DNA of 64,000 nucleotides. Origin: Chlorocebus sabaeus (taxonomy: Eukaryota; Chordata; Mammalia; Primates; Cercopithecidae). How positions within the stretch are numbered: position 1 is the stretch's first letter; every line of letters starts with the position of its first letter. The notes below the pieces were generated by a model that was given only the letters and a program-made list of their open reading frames with translations, was not told the DNA's origin and made no database searches. This document shows positions 11,300 to 23,189 of the stretch, one piece after another. Position numbers and translations under genes: made by a program. The stretch lies in contig NC_132915.1 in the NCBI RefSeq assembly GCF_047675955.1, positions 50,544,026 through 50,608,025 on the forward strand. Reading direction: 5' to 3'.

Positions 11300-12760
11300 A
11301 ATGAGGAAATGGGTAGTTGATGCCATTCTTACTGTTCACATAGTCAAGAAATAGGCTTTCTTTGAGCCCATCGATGGCACTAAGAAAAATTTGGATCAGC
11401 TGGTCCAAAAGCTGTTTTATATCAAACACATGTATATGCATATATATATTTGTCTCTGGCTGGCCGGGTGAAAATTATGTGGCTATGGCAGTCATGATTT
11501 GATCCTCATACCCACATGAGCAAACCAATATAAAAATTTCTTAAATGACGTTGTCATATTTACTTATAACTGGATATAATGCATATTACATCCTTTCTGC
11601 TGTGGAAAAGATTTATTCTACACATGTCTTTGTGATGAGGCTGTCTGCTAAAAACTAAAAATAAAAATGGTATAGGGAATCCACTCAAAGGAAAAAGCAA
11701 GTAGTGGATAAGAATGCTTAGAATCCATATGAAATGTTGCAGATTTTTAAATTCAATGTATATGAATTTATAAATAAAATAAAGGTCATAGCTATTTAAA
11801 TCTGTATTTTTAAGTAATACAAAAAAAATTCTTCTCTTTGATCTACCATACACCAAAAAATTACCAAAGGTTTTTAATGTTCACTTATGTAATTTACATA
11901 AGCTGCCAACTTTGAACTTTCACATGTGCTATAAAAATTTCTGGGTTTTGTTATTACTGTTGTTTTGATAAAGGAGATATATTTTCTGTAATCTAGCTAA
12001 ACAAAGACTTTTAATTTCAATGTTTTGTTATTTCAAAATAACATTAGCCCCTGGAAAGCAGCCGCTCTGAGACTGTTACAGAGGAACTACCTATTCTGTG
12101 TACTAGTGCATCTGGCTCATGTACACAATTCAACAGTTCGGTTATGTGTTCAGTCATCCTTTATGGATATCTAAGTCTCTTATTCTAATCATCATCCGGT
12201 CATTCAAATATATGCTCAACAATTGAATACTAGAGGATGTAGATAAAAGTATCAAAATTAAGGTGGGAAGAATCTTTAAAAATCCATTTAAAAACATTTT
12301 AATGGAAGGTCTAGTGTGGTCATATTAGGAAGCAAATAGTAGTATCATGCTGAGATGACTAGTAGTATCATGCTGAGATGACTATTTCTGGCTTATTTTC
12401 TGTCACTTATTAATTCTAGAAATATGCTTACTGTCCAAAAGGCATGAAACTTGAAAGATCATTTTACTACTTTTGCCAAATTGCATTCTAAACTGTATAT
12501 ACCAATTGACAATGCACTCATTGATATATAAAAGTGCTTTCTAACCCAAGTTGAAAACAATTAAAAAACAGACTCTTCTTCAGTATTTGACATGAGAAAA
12601 ATTAAATTGTCATCTCAACAAATTTTACTAAATAAATGAAGAAATGGGTAATGACACACTGTTCACATAGCCAAGAAATAGCCTTTCCTTCAACCCATGG
12701 ATGGTACTAAGAAAAATTTGGATCAGCTGGTACAGAAATCATTTTGTAATGAAGATATAC
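11300..12760 (+). repeat. Direct repeat pair of unknown origin (11300-11425, 12637-12760)
   Basis: The two blocks share AATGA(G/A)GAAATGGGTA, CTGTTCACATAG, CAAGAAATAG and then ACTAAGAAAAATTTGGATCA with GCTGGT following. They are about 1.3 kb apart in the same orientation and about 80 percent alike by eye. No known repeat family or coding frame is recognised. Confidence 0.75.
12338..12383 (+). repeat. Exact 23-bp tandem duplication
   Basis: The unit at 12338-12360 is repeated without change at 12361-12383. Two copies only; perfect identity suggests it is recent. Confidence 0.9.
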
Positions 12761-13560
12761 AACCCTAATTTTTTAAGACTCCTAATTAATGAGGAACTTC
12801 ATGAACAAGATCAAGGATGTTTCCCTGTAACAAAGGAATTCTAAAACTAGAATTACCCCTATTAAAATTACACATAAGACACAATTCCTTGGTCACTACT
12901 ATAATTTTGCTGGAAGTATGAACCATGCTTTAATGTTTCATATTAAACAAATAATATGAAATTGGCTTTTATAATATGTAGATAATGGTTACTTCAGGTG
13001 AAAATATGAGAATTGACCCAAAAAACTGAAGAATCAATGAGTCAGTAGACAGAAAACCATTATGCTAAAACCACATATTTCCTACTTCTACCAAGAGTTC
13101 AGAACATAACAAATTCCATTCAAAGCAGAAATACAAACACACACACACACATATATTTCAAAGACTCAACTTGAAAAAAGATCATTGGAAGAAAAATACT
13201 CTAAATTGATTGCCTATAAGATCTTATATGATTTTTTAAAAAGCATAAAAATTCAGCAATTCTACTGAATTGCTGTTACTCAAAAAGTGGTTATGGAAAA
13301 ATTGGATAATTTGAAAAAATACGTTAGATTTTATGCCAAAAGTTTGGTAGAAAGTTGTATCAATAATAACAACATAAAATACTGGGATAATTATACTACC
13401 TAATGATAAAAAAAAATTATTCAAGAAAGCATTAAAAAATGACCAAAAAAACCCACTAATTCTGCTATGTTACAAAGGAAAAAAACTGTTTTTTTGGCTC
13501 ACAGAAAACAAGTGGGCAAATCCTTTCTGTAAATAAGAGAATAAAGATTAATTTTAATAT

Positions 13561-13693
13561 AGCCAGGTGCAGTGGCTCACGCCTGTAATTCTAACCCTTT
13601 GAGAGGCCGAAATAGGAAGCTCACTGGAGGCTAGGAGTTCAAGACCAGCCTGGTCAACATAGTGAGACTCCATCTCAAAAAAAAAAAAAAAAA
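13561..13693 (+). mobile_element. Alu monomer with A tail
   Basis: Single left-type Alu monomer (AGCCAGGTGCAGTGGCTCAC to GAGACTCCATCTC) followed by a pure A tail. About 130 bp: a free left monomer-like element or a truncated Alu. Confidence 0.85.
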
Positions 13694-15458
13694 TGAATGA
13701 TTAATCTTAATATAAAAATGAAATTTTATTAATTTTCAGGAAAAATTCATCCTCATTTTAACTAGAAAGAAAAGATACTTGAACAGGAGACAAGCAGTAG
13801 ACGCCACCCTAACATGTCAAGAACTAGTAATCACAAAGCTATAGAGCTATAGGATCAAGAACAAGTAATACCACATCAATACTATGTAATCACCACCACC
13901 ACTACACACACACACCCCAAATTAAGAAAACAAAAATATCACCAAAAGGTCAACATACAAAAGAGATGAACATATTTGATCACATTAACTTGAATAAAAA
14001 AGTATAGAGTATAAAAAAGTATTTATAGCAAAGAGGACAATTAAAGCAAAAGACAGGAGCAAATGATTTATGTATGAAAAATACACATGCTCAATAAACA
14101 AGAAATTGTAACTAGTAATTAAAGATATGTAAATCAAACAGTAAAATAACTAGAACTGCAAAGATTTCCTTTGAAATAGTTACTGAACACGGTTCCGCTA
14201 AAAATGCATATTGGTATAATCCTGGAAATATGTTTTAAGACCCTAAAACAGTTAACACTATATGATTCAGATTTTACTTAACATTTATCATAGGATAGTA
14301 GATATGGGCAAAGTTTTATGTAAGAATATTACATCTTGCTTTATTATGGTGAAAATTTATGGTAGACATTTAAATATCTACACATAAGGAAACGGAATAA
14401 TTTGGCATGTTCATGGAATATTTAGTATAGACACTGAACACTTTCAAACATTCATTAAGATGAAGCAAAAGCCAAAAATTATAAAATTCCAACTTTGTTA
14501 GTAACAACTATCATTCACTGACTGCTTCTGTGCATATCTTATGCTAATCACTTTATATTATTTCCTTACAAATCTGATATAAATATAATTATTATTGACC
14601 ACACTCAAACTGATAGATGTATGACAAAGCTGAAGTTTTAGAGAGTTAAACTCACCCCACAATCTTTCAGCAATTGTTTATAATCAGTTGAGCTGGGGAT
14701 GGCACATTGATTTTAATTCTCTTTATGGTACATTTATGTAGTTTAAAAATGTCCTGTAGGAGTTTACTGCCTTTATAGTGAGAACAAAATAACTTTGATT
14801 ACAAAAATCTGAACATGAGTAAAATGTGTTTGCTTTGCAGGCCAACTACATAAATATTACTGTTAGCAAGTGGGAAAGAAATTTAAGTCTGGATTTATCT
14901 GAGTAAAAATGGAATCTGTTTTTCTGAATACATGTGCATTTGATAATTAGAAAAAAAACCTTATAATTTTTTAATATATACAGCTTTTAAAAAATAAGAT
15001 AAAGTCATAATAGGAGTCTGTGTCTTTGGAAGGTGGATTTGTTTTCATTATCCAGCTTTTAGCCTAAGGTCTGGCATATTTGAAAAATATTTGACAAATG
15101 CCTGCACATATGTATGTGTATGTGTATATATAATATACACAGTATTAATAGAAATTATCTTCAGCATGTGGAATCACTGATAATTACTTTTTGTTTGCTT
15201 TTATTTTCCTGTACTTTCTATAATAGACATACCAAAAAAGCTAGCAAATGTTAATTTTTGAATACTTACCAGAAAAACTAAAACAAGAAATGTTAACAGA
15301 GTGCTTTATGTGCTTTTAGTTTTTATCCTCTAAATATTTTTCCAGTCTGAACTTTCTTTAAAAAATTACCAGCTTATGAAAATAAATCTCTTCCTATTTA
15401 ATCATTTCAACCACCTAAAATTTCTCTCTATAATGAACTCCAGGTTTAATGAGCAGTA
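13694..15458. other. Intergenic, AT-rich
   Basis: No gene seen. About 14500-14660 resembles a MIR (CATTCACTGACTGCTTCTGTG, then GCTGAAGTTTTAGAGAG). Small CA and TATG runs near 13905 and 15105. The distal part of the KLHL9 3' UTR may reach into the right end, but no end point can be fixed. Confidence 0.45.
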
Positions 15459-15804
15459 CAAGTTGAATATCCCTTATTTGAAATGCTTGGGACTAGAAGT
15501 GTTTTGGATTTTGGAATATTTGCATGTACATGACGTATCCTGGGGGAGGGACCCAAGTCTAAACAATATTACTTAAAACTTCAGTTATATATCACATACG
15601 TTTTATACACATAGTCTGAAGGTAATTATATATAATAGGCTTAATAATGTTGTGTATGAAACAAAGAAGTCTTCACTGTGTTTTGAGTATAACCTGTCAC
15701 ATGAGGTCTGGTGTGGAATTTTCTACTTGTGGCATCCTGTTCGCCCTCAAAAAGTTTTAAATTTTGGAGCATTTTGGATTTTTGGATTAGGGCTGCTCAA
15801 CCTG
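15459..15804. mobile_element. Tigger/pogo-like non-autonomous DNA transposon
   Basis: Terminal inverted repeats are visible: CAAGTTGAATATCCCTTAT at the left and GGGCTGCTCAACCTG at the right, flanked by the TA dinucleotides expected of mariner/Tigger insertions (15457-15458 and 15805-15806). The interior has GTGTTTTGGATTTTGGAATA and AAAAGTTTTAAATTTTGGAG. Subfamily not fixed. Confidence 0.75.
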
Positions 15805-18363
15805 TATTAGCATAGCATTAGTCAGCTACCTGCATGATACCAAGAGAACTGTCAAATGCAGAATATGGGAAAGTAAACGAATGAGAGGCAGGGTGTGTGA
15901 AGCTGGAGGTGGGGGATATAGATAGAGCAGTTTACCTGGTAAAGCAATACTTATTTCAATAGGAAGCACCAGGGTCAGACATAAGACGTAATAAAAAGTA
16001 CTTTTTTTCAATAAAAGGAAAAACTTGTACAAAATAGAAGCAGGGCAGTACCACCTCGGTAGGTCAGAATAAGCACTGAAATACTACATAAAAAATAAAC
16101 CGTATCAAATGTATCCCCTAACCCCATCTCTACTAAAAATACAAAATTAGCCGGGCATGGTGGTACATGCCTGTAATCCCAGCTATTCGGGAGGCTGAGG
16201 CAGGAGAACCGCCTGAACATGGGAGGCAGAGGTTTCAGTGAGCACAGATCGTGCCACTGCACTCCAAACTGGACAACAGAGTGAGACCCTGTCTCAAAAA
16301 AAAAAAAAAGAAAAAGACAAATTTGATCTCAAAAATTAACAGCATTGCCATTGTAAAACTACAATAGATTGAGGGAAGAAATAAATGCAAGCAAATGCAA
16401 GTTAAATTACATTTATTATATAAAGAGATCCTATAACTTCATACGAAAAACAAAGCAACTCCAACAGGTAACAGAAGGGCAAAAGGACAGGAATATTTGA
16501 TCAAAGAAACACAGCTATCCATAATACACAAATATTCAACCTCATTAATAATCAAGAAAGGATTAGGATGCACTTCTTGCTTATTCAATAAATTTCTAAT
16601 TTCTATATTTTTGAAATGTACTCAAATGTGCTATTTCTAGTAATAAAAAACTGAGTCATTAAAAAAAATATAAAATAAGAACATTTCTGCCAATGCAGAA
16701 ATCATAAAAAGCATTAAAATGAATCAACACTTGTATGGGCAGTAAGGTTCAGACCCCTAGAAGCCAATTCATTTTGCCTTGGTTCCTGAGTTTTATTATG
16801 GGATTGTCAATAAAGTTGTTCCTGATTTACACTCTGACAATCTTCCAGGTATGGGGTGTTTGTGTGTGTGTGTACATACACATATGTATATATAAAATTT
16901 TTTCTTCAGGTAGACAATTATTCCAGACAAGTACCTCTTCAGAATCATTACACAGAATTCCTGTAACCCCATTTGCTGATAAAAGTCCCATTAAAAACTA
17001 TCATGTGGTTATCAACCAGTAGGGATACCCTTGGTATTGAAGAGGTTGGAGGTTGCTATTAGTACTGCTCGTAAGACCATAGTGTTCCAGAGACTCTGTA
17101 GCTGGCTTCTTAGGGAATCTGAAGTTGGTCCTGTCCTTGAGACATGGCCAAAAGCACATTTTGCCTCACTTGATGCAGAAGAAAATGTTATCTCCTGCTT
17201 GCTCAGACCATAGCCTTGAGGCAGCTCACACAGCTCAGGATGCACATGGACTGGAACAGCACCAGGGCAATCACCCCAAATCGCAAAATAATCATGTTAG
17301 GATGACTAAGTTGGGAGGCTGAACTTAAAACTCTATAGCTTTGTTCAGAATATTTTTTTCTTTGCTTTTTTCATTAAGTTTTACTGACCAAAAAAGGTGG
17401 AAAAAAGAACCTAAATTTTCTGCACAAATACAATTCTCTGAAACCTGAACTTTACCAATCTGTGTAAAAGTACTCTACAGAAACTATACAAGTAGAAAAA
17501 AGTAATGTAAGCTTCATATGAAGTAATGGTTTAGTCACGTGAAAAATTTGGTTGTTGATTTAGTATGCTGTAGCCCTCATCTATCTAAATTCAGTATGAC
17601 TATATAAACATTTATTCTCTGGTACTGAATTCCCATTTGAATAGAAACGGCTGCTTTGTGGAAGAAAGAAACTTCAATTTAAAAACAATTTCAGCATCGT
17701 TGAAGTGCCAATCAATTTTTAAATTATGTGTGTGTATACATATGTATGTATGTGCGTAGGCATGTATGTTTGTATTGTGTATTTTTTTCTCCTTTCTCCC
17801 TCTCTTGCTCACTCTAGAGAGAGATACCAAATACTGGTTTGGTGCTATACTGTTTTTTCCTAATTAATATTTTTATTATTTCTGTCTGCGTAAGAAACTT
17901 CAAATATTCTGAATGCAACCACACAATCGAGTAAGTTGACAGACGTATCAAAAACTATGAAAAGAGGGAGGTAACTAATATTAATACTGGGCAACCTTTT
18001 GTTAATTTTAGGCTACAGTGACCTCCCTCTGACATTTTGGAGTCAAAGATGAAAACTCGACATTGAAGCATAATGGACATAATTACACATTTACCACAGT
18101 CATCTACAATTTTATATAACATCACAAAAAGACATCTAAACATTTTTCTACATCTTTTTTTCTCATTTGTTAAAACAGCTACGTTAAATACATCTTCAGA
18201 ATGCATTTGTTAGTCACTTGATAAACATACTAAAAGCCAAACAAGACGAATAACATCAGTTACCTTTGTATCTAATAACTGTACCAATCACTGTAAGAAG
18301 ATACAACTGAAGGAGAAGTATTAGATCACCCATGATGTACTGAAAAGGTGTTACACCTTAGAC
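15805..18363 (-). other. KLHL9: Region downstream of KLHL9, probably largely its 3' UTR
   Basis: No other gene is seen in these 2.5 kb. Human KLHL9 is a single-exon gene with a long 3' UTR (established knowledge), so most of this may be transcribed from the minus strand. No poly(A) site can be fixed by eye. The stretch carries a partial Alu (16121-16316), a GT run (about 16856-16875) and TATG-type repeats near 17725-17760. Confidence 0.5.
16121..16316 (+). mobile_element. Alu, 5'-truncated
   Basis: Starts inside the left monomer at ACCCCATCTCTACTAAAAAT, continues through AATTAGCCGGGCATGGTGG and the right monomer, and ends in an A tail. The left third is missing. It lies downstream of the KLHL9 stop codon in opposite orientation to the gene. 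Confidence 0.9.
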
Positions 18364-20217
18364 CTAAGAATGATCTGAAGGTGCTGAAAGAGGTGATTCT
18401 CTAGAAGGTGACCCAGGGTTTTCTTCAGGTGGAAAAACTGTGAGTGTACAAGCTCGAATGCCACCAAGTGACTCTGGAAGATCAAAAACTTTATGCCACT
18501 CATCTTTTTCTGGGTCATATTTCTGGACAATTTCTACCATACAACGATTATTCCAAGAATATCCACCAACAACGTAGATTTTATTTTCAAAGACGGCAAC
18601 TCCAACATCACTCTGGCCTCTTAACATGGCGGCAATTGGGGTCCACTGGTCAAGGGTTGGTGAATAGTATTCACAGCTTAGAACATCATCATAATCACTT
18701 GTTCCTCTGAAGTGATTGCCGCCAATGACATAGAGCTTATCTCCAACCGTACACATGCAATGCAGACCTCTGACTGTAGTCATTGGAGCCTTCTGCATCC
18801 ACTTATCTGTATCTGGGTCAAAACACATAAGCTCATTTTGGAAAGTGTCATGGGTAATTCCTCCTGAAATATACATTAAGCCTCCATATACTGTTCCAGC
18901 ATGGCCATAGTGGGGTTCACTCATTTTTGCAACATAGCTCCACTCATTCATTCTTGGGTTGTAACATTCTACTGTGGCCAGTTCACCAGCTGCACTGCGC
19001 CCACCAACTGCATACAAATGTCCTTTGAGGGCACTCAAGTGAAAGAATGTACGCTTTTCATTTAATGATGCAACCTGCATCCATTTATTATACCGAGGAT
19101 CAAATCTGAAAACTGTATCAACAGCAGTTTTTCCTTTTGTATCATAATTACTTTGACCACCAACCACATAAAGAAAGTTTCCAATGACAGCAATACCATG
19201 CTGGTAACGGGGAGCATCCATCGGGGCTAAAGATCTCCATTCTTGTGCCCTTTCATCATACATCCGTAATTCTTTACTGACAACCAGCTGCTGCCTCAAA
19301 ACTCCTCCTAATGTAACCAAGTGAGTGGAGTCAGATCGAATGGCAGTTCTATCTGACTGCATCACTGGCTGCATATATGGCATCATTTGGTAATTGCTGG
19401 CTTCCAAAAGCAAATTCACACAGGTATTGTCTGTTCTCATGAAATCTACTGTCTGCACGTAATTGATGAGATCCTGTGGTGTCATCAGTGGGAATCGAAT
19501 ATTCTTCATTAATTTTGCAGCATAATCCATCCGAGGGTCTTCCAACCTTAGCCAGCGACAGGCTGCCTTAAAGAGTTCGAGTTCGGTACAGTGCTTAAGA
19601 CTATTACTGGAAAGCACAAAGGCAAGCCGTTCAAAAGGGAGTTTTAGAAACTCCCCAGTACTCAGTAAAGCAGGAAAGTTCTTCAGGATGAAATTATTAA
19701 CATATTTATCCACTTCTATAAGATTGTAGGTGTTAGCAATTCGTCCAACCTCAACACAGTTATCTAAAGAGACTCCTGATATAAGAAATACTTTACAGAA
19801 ATCCAAAACGGGTAATATTTGTAAAAAGCTAGCAGCTTCAAGTGTGTCCTGAAGATTGTCCATATTAAGAGAAAGTTTTGCTGTATAAATAAAATCAATG
19901 ATTTTCTTCAGACCAACCTTGTTCACCCCATGAAGCTTAATGCACATCAGATCTTGTTCTTTCATTCCACCTGTGAACATAGCTTTGAAATAATCACTAG
20001 CAGACGCCATCATAGCTCTGTGAACAGGGAAGATTTCATCTCCATCACCTGGTACCAGAGTCACATCACAAAGCAATCCTTCTATTCTAAGCTGATCAAA
20101 GCCTTGCAGTACCACCGAACTGTGTGTATTGCTGGTAAAAAAGCGTGTGGTTCCTGCCTTACAAGGCTGCAAATGGGCAGAGACGCCCATTTCGCCGTTA
20201 CCAAGGGACACTTTCAT
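18364..20217 (-). CDS. KLHL9: Kelch-like protein 9, CUL3 ubiquitin-ligase substrate adaptor
   Basis: A single uninterrupted 617-codon frame. In order: a short N-terminal stretch ([19 protein letters not shown]), a BTB domain from about residue 35 to 145 ([36 protein letters not shown]), a BACK domain to about 285, and Kelch repeats from about 300 to 590 with doublet-glycine blades ([43 protein letters not shown]). The start is the ATG at 20217; the frame is open 7 codons further but only to a GTG. KLHL9 works with KLHL13 and CUL3 to ubiquitylate Aurora B during mitosis, with BTB binding CUL3 and Kelch binding substrate (established knowledge). The lack of introns fits an origin as a retrocopy of a KLHL13-like gene. 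It lies between IFN pseudogenes but belongs to another family and has its own CpG-island promoter. The length equals human KLHL9 as I remember it. Confidence 0.97.
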
Positions 20218-20469
20218 GTGAAAGCTTTCCTCTCGCACAGAGATGCAAGCCGGATAAAGAAGTTATAACCGGAATGTTTTACAGGCAACGAGGTGTCCAC
20301 AAAGAACAGAAAGCTCGTTTCCTTATCAAGGGAAGGCAGCCACTGCGGCACCCCTCAGGCCACGCCAGTCAGTCATCCACTGAAAATCGCCCTGTAGCAG
20401 GACCACAAAGGGCTGTGGACCTCAAATCTGATTATTAGACAGATGATTCATCACCTGAAGGCGGTTAAA

Positions 20470-20935
20470 TGACCCAGTTCACCTCGTCCGGCCTGCGCTG
20501 CCGCTCCTTCAGCAGTTCCGCTTCGGGCAACGAAGAGGCGCCGCCACGTACTGTGGCTCCACGGCCCGCTCGGCGGCGGGTCCAGGCACCTCAGCGAACG
20601 GCCCGCTGCGCCCTCCGCTGTACCTAGAGTGTCGCAGCGGCCACCGACCTGTCTTTGAGCAAGGACCTGGAACACAGGCCTGGGACTGGGCTTGGGCCTA
20701 GAATACCGGCCTAGCCCCGACGCCGAGCTGCTCCTTCCGGAAAAGCGTACTCCCAGGATCCCGCGGGGTGGGAGCGGCCGTAGCGGCTACTGCGGCTGCG
20801 CGGCCTCCAGAGCTCCTCAGTGGGCGGGCGTGTGGGGGTGGGGAAGGGGGAGGAAGTGTGCTGGGGCGGGGGGGGGCGGGGGTTGAGGAAGAGGAGCTGT
20901 CTCGGGTGGGCGCCAGCGCGGCCCCTTAGATCTGC
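20470..20935 (-). promoter_or_regulatory. KLHL9: CpG-island promoter of KLHL9
   Basis: The only clearly CpG-rich block in the window. It begins about 250 bp upstream of the KLHL9 ATG and holds many CG dinucleotides, a CCGGAA ETS-type site (20737-20742), and G-rich GC-box sequence (about 20860-20882). There is no obvious TATA box. This is a housekeeping type of promoter, in contrast to the TATA/GAAA promoters of the IFN genes. The 5' UTR probably lies within 20218-20700. Confidence 0.8.
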
Positions 20936-21954
20936 CTTGTATGTGGGACAAAATAGGACAGAATGTGTGCACGTATATTATGCTGCACGTTTGATGTAAG
21001 TTTTTTTCACATATCTGAGCTCTTACGTTCCCCAAATGCATAAATTTTTTAAAACTTTGCACTTCCTAGCTTCTGTTTTTGTGAATAACAGTGAAACGCG
21101 GCTTTTGTATAAATTGAGAGGAAACCTGGATGCTTAATTTTTTTTTCCTCTACAAAACAATAATTGTTATCCCACATTATGTAATAGATACCTTAGTTAG
21201 AATTTTGGTTCGTATTTTCAAATTTGTTATAATTTCAAAGGCAAAATATTTGTCTCTACTAGATTGTTACTTTATTATATAAATGATGTAGTCTAAATTT
21301 TTGGCTTGAAATGCCTTTGTTTTCCATAATTTTAAAAATGGCTACATAATTTTTCAGTAACATACTATAGTTTCCTTTGCCCATTGTTTGTTCCTGAATA
21401 TGTACCTTCTTATCCTCCATTGTTTTATAGAATCTGTAGTAAATTTACAGAATCTGGTAGCAAAATTTTAGCCCTGTTATGGATAATATTTAGTAAAATG
21501 CTGATCCAAGACAGTATTTCCAAAATATTATCATGAGCAATGTTTGTGCCTTTCCCTTCTGCTGACTTTTCCCTTTATAAGTATTTTATCAACTTACATT
21601 TCCTTAATTAGTGGTAAATTTAAATTTTAACATACAAATCAATGTATACTTTGACACAATTTCTTCCATTTTCCAAATTTTGAAGTTTGTCTTTTAAGTC
21701 CTTCTAGTTCTTTATGCGTGTGCAAAGTAAGAATAGTCATGTTTTTATTACACCTCATTTTTATGTAAAAGATAGCATACCATGTACACTGTTCTGCATT
21801 TTTCTTTTTTTCACTTCAAGATCTTCCTGAATTACTACAGAGAGCTTATTTATATTTTAAAACAATTCTATTGTTGCCCTCAGAGTTGTTATAAGTTATT
21901 TAACCAGTGCCCGATTGATGGACAGTTCATCTGTTTTGAATGTTTTCTATTGTT
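20936..21954. other. Intergenic, with an old repeat at the right
   Basis: No gene. The right part ends in a phrase (ATTTAACCAGTGCCCGATTG, then ATGGACAG) typical of an old LINE-like repeat, directly joined to the IFN pseudogene at about 21955. Confidence 0.45.
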
Positions 21955-22302
21955 TCCGATGGATGGCAGCAAAATTCAGAAGGCTTAGACTACCACTGAC
22001 CTCCACAAGGTGCTCCAGCAGATTGTCAACCTATTCAACACAAGAGGTTGGTTGGAGTGAAACTGGCCTGGAGAAATTATTCACTGAAATTTTATCAGCA
22101 TTGGGAAGTCTTGGAGCCCTACTTGTTGCATGAGTTAGGGGTGGAAGGGCTCTCTTGGGGCATGACAACTCCATAATGCTGTGAAGAGCTACTTCCAAGG
22201 AATCAGTCTCTATCTGGAAAAGAAAGAATAGAGCCTCTGTACCTGGGAAGTTGGAGCAAGAAATCATGAGATCCTTCTCTTTTTCATCAAACTTGCAAGT
22301 AA
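21955..22302 (+). pseudogene. 5'-truncated type I interferon pseudogene
   Basis: Plus-strand remnants in changing frames: DGSKIQKA (matching FDGNQFQKA), DLHKVLQQIVNLFNT (matching SVLHEMIQQ-FNLF), DNA aligning with the TGCTTGGGATGAGACTCT region, a YFQGISLYLEKKE stretch followed by a stop, then EIMRSFSFSSNLQ followed by frame decay. The signal peptide and first helix are absent: homology begins abruptly at a junction with an old repeat. It could be alpha, omega or a more basal lineage. It lies on the other side of KLHL9 from the 6.6-kb pseudogene, in the same orientation. Confidence 0.85.
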
Positions 22303-22632
22303 GATTAATAGCTTAGGAACAGACTTGTGTCTTAATGAAATTATTACTGTATAGACACTCTTCATTGTATTCCCATATGTTTAGTTATTTTAAAAGACTG
22401 TCTTTTCTGCCTGCATAATGAAATCATTGAATCAAATTTGTCACAATACTTGTTGGTAATGTCAAGCAACTAAATGATAAAGCATCCAGTTCTTAGGGGC
22501 ATTAGCTCACCATGGATGATATGTAGTTAGTTATTGAGTCTACTACATTTATTGTATTCAGTATTTTTGCTTATATGAAATGTTAACCTTTAACACTGTG
22601 CTAATTACATTAAAAAGTGTTCAGTTTATATA
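22303..22632. other. Intergenic, nothing recognised
   Basis: AT-rich unique-looking sequence between the IFN pseudogene and an Alu. Confidence 0.45.
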
Positions 22633-22943
22633 TTTTTGTTTGTTTGTTTGTTTTGTTTTGTTTTGATGGAGTCTCGCTCTGTCACCCAGGCTGGAGTACA
22701 GTCGTGCCATCTCGGCTCACTGCAACCTCCGCCTCCCAGGTTCAAGCAGTTCTCCTGCCTTAGCCTCCTGAGTAACTGGGACTATAGGTGTGCGCCACTG
22801 TGCCTGGCTAATTTTTTGTATTTTTAGTAGAGATGGAGTTTCACCATGCTGGCCAGGCTGCTCTCAAACTCCTCACCTCGTGATCCGCCCGCCTCAGCCT
22901 CCCAAAGTGCTGGGATTTCAGGCGTGAGCCACCACGCCCAGCC
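22633..22943 (-). mobile_element. Alu, full length, S-like
   Basis: Minus-strand Alu beginning with TTTG/TTTTG tail repeats, then GGAGTCTCGCTCTGTCACCC, ending GAGCCACCACGCCCAGCC. Confidence 0.93.
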
Positions 22944-23017
22944 CCTCACTTTATATTTTGAAAATTATTCTCTTTATTATTTCAAGGTTTACTTTCAGAT
23001 CTTTTTGCATTTGTTTG

Positions 23018-23019
<2 letters not shown>

Positions 23020-23048
<29 letters not shown>

Positions 23049-23189
23049 AGGTTTTGCTGTGTCACCTAAACTGGAGTGCAGTGGCAGGATCATAGCTCAC
23101 TACAGCCTCGAACTCCTAGCCTCAAGCAATCCTCCCATCTCAGCCTCCCACACTGCTGGGATTACTGGCATAAGCCACCATACCTGGCC
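23020..23189 (-). mobile_element. (CA)n followed by Alu monomer
   Basis: A CA repeat (23020-23048) abuts a single Alu monomer in minus orientation (GTTTTGCTGTGTCACC to CACCATACCTGGCC, 23049-23189). The microsatellite replaces the usual T-rich tail. Probably an old Alu monomer. Confidence 0.85.

Larger units (their letters stand above)
10532..13560. other. Intergenic, AT-rich, with two local duplications
   Basis: No gene recognised. The 109-residue minus-strand open frame at 11112-11441 has no motif I know. The stretch contains a diverged direct repeat (11300-11425 and 12637-12760), a 23-bp tandem repeat (12338-12383) and a short CA run near 13137. Otherwise nothing specific is seen. Confidence 0.55.

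Noticed and set aside
11112..11441. 109-codon minus-strand frame as a novel gene
   Set aside because: No domain, start context or conserved copy. It overlaps a diverged direct repeat whose second copy is not open in the same way.
20218..20238. Seven extra N-terminal codons on KLHL9
   Set aside because: The extension begins at a GTG, not an ATG. The first ATG gives the standard 617 residues.
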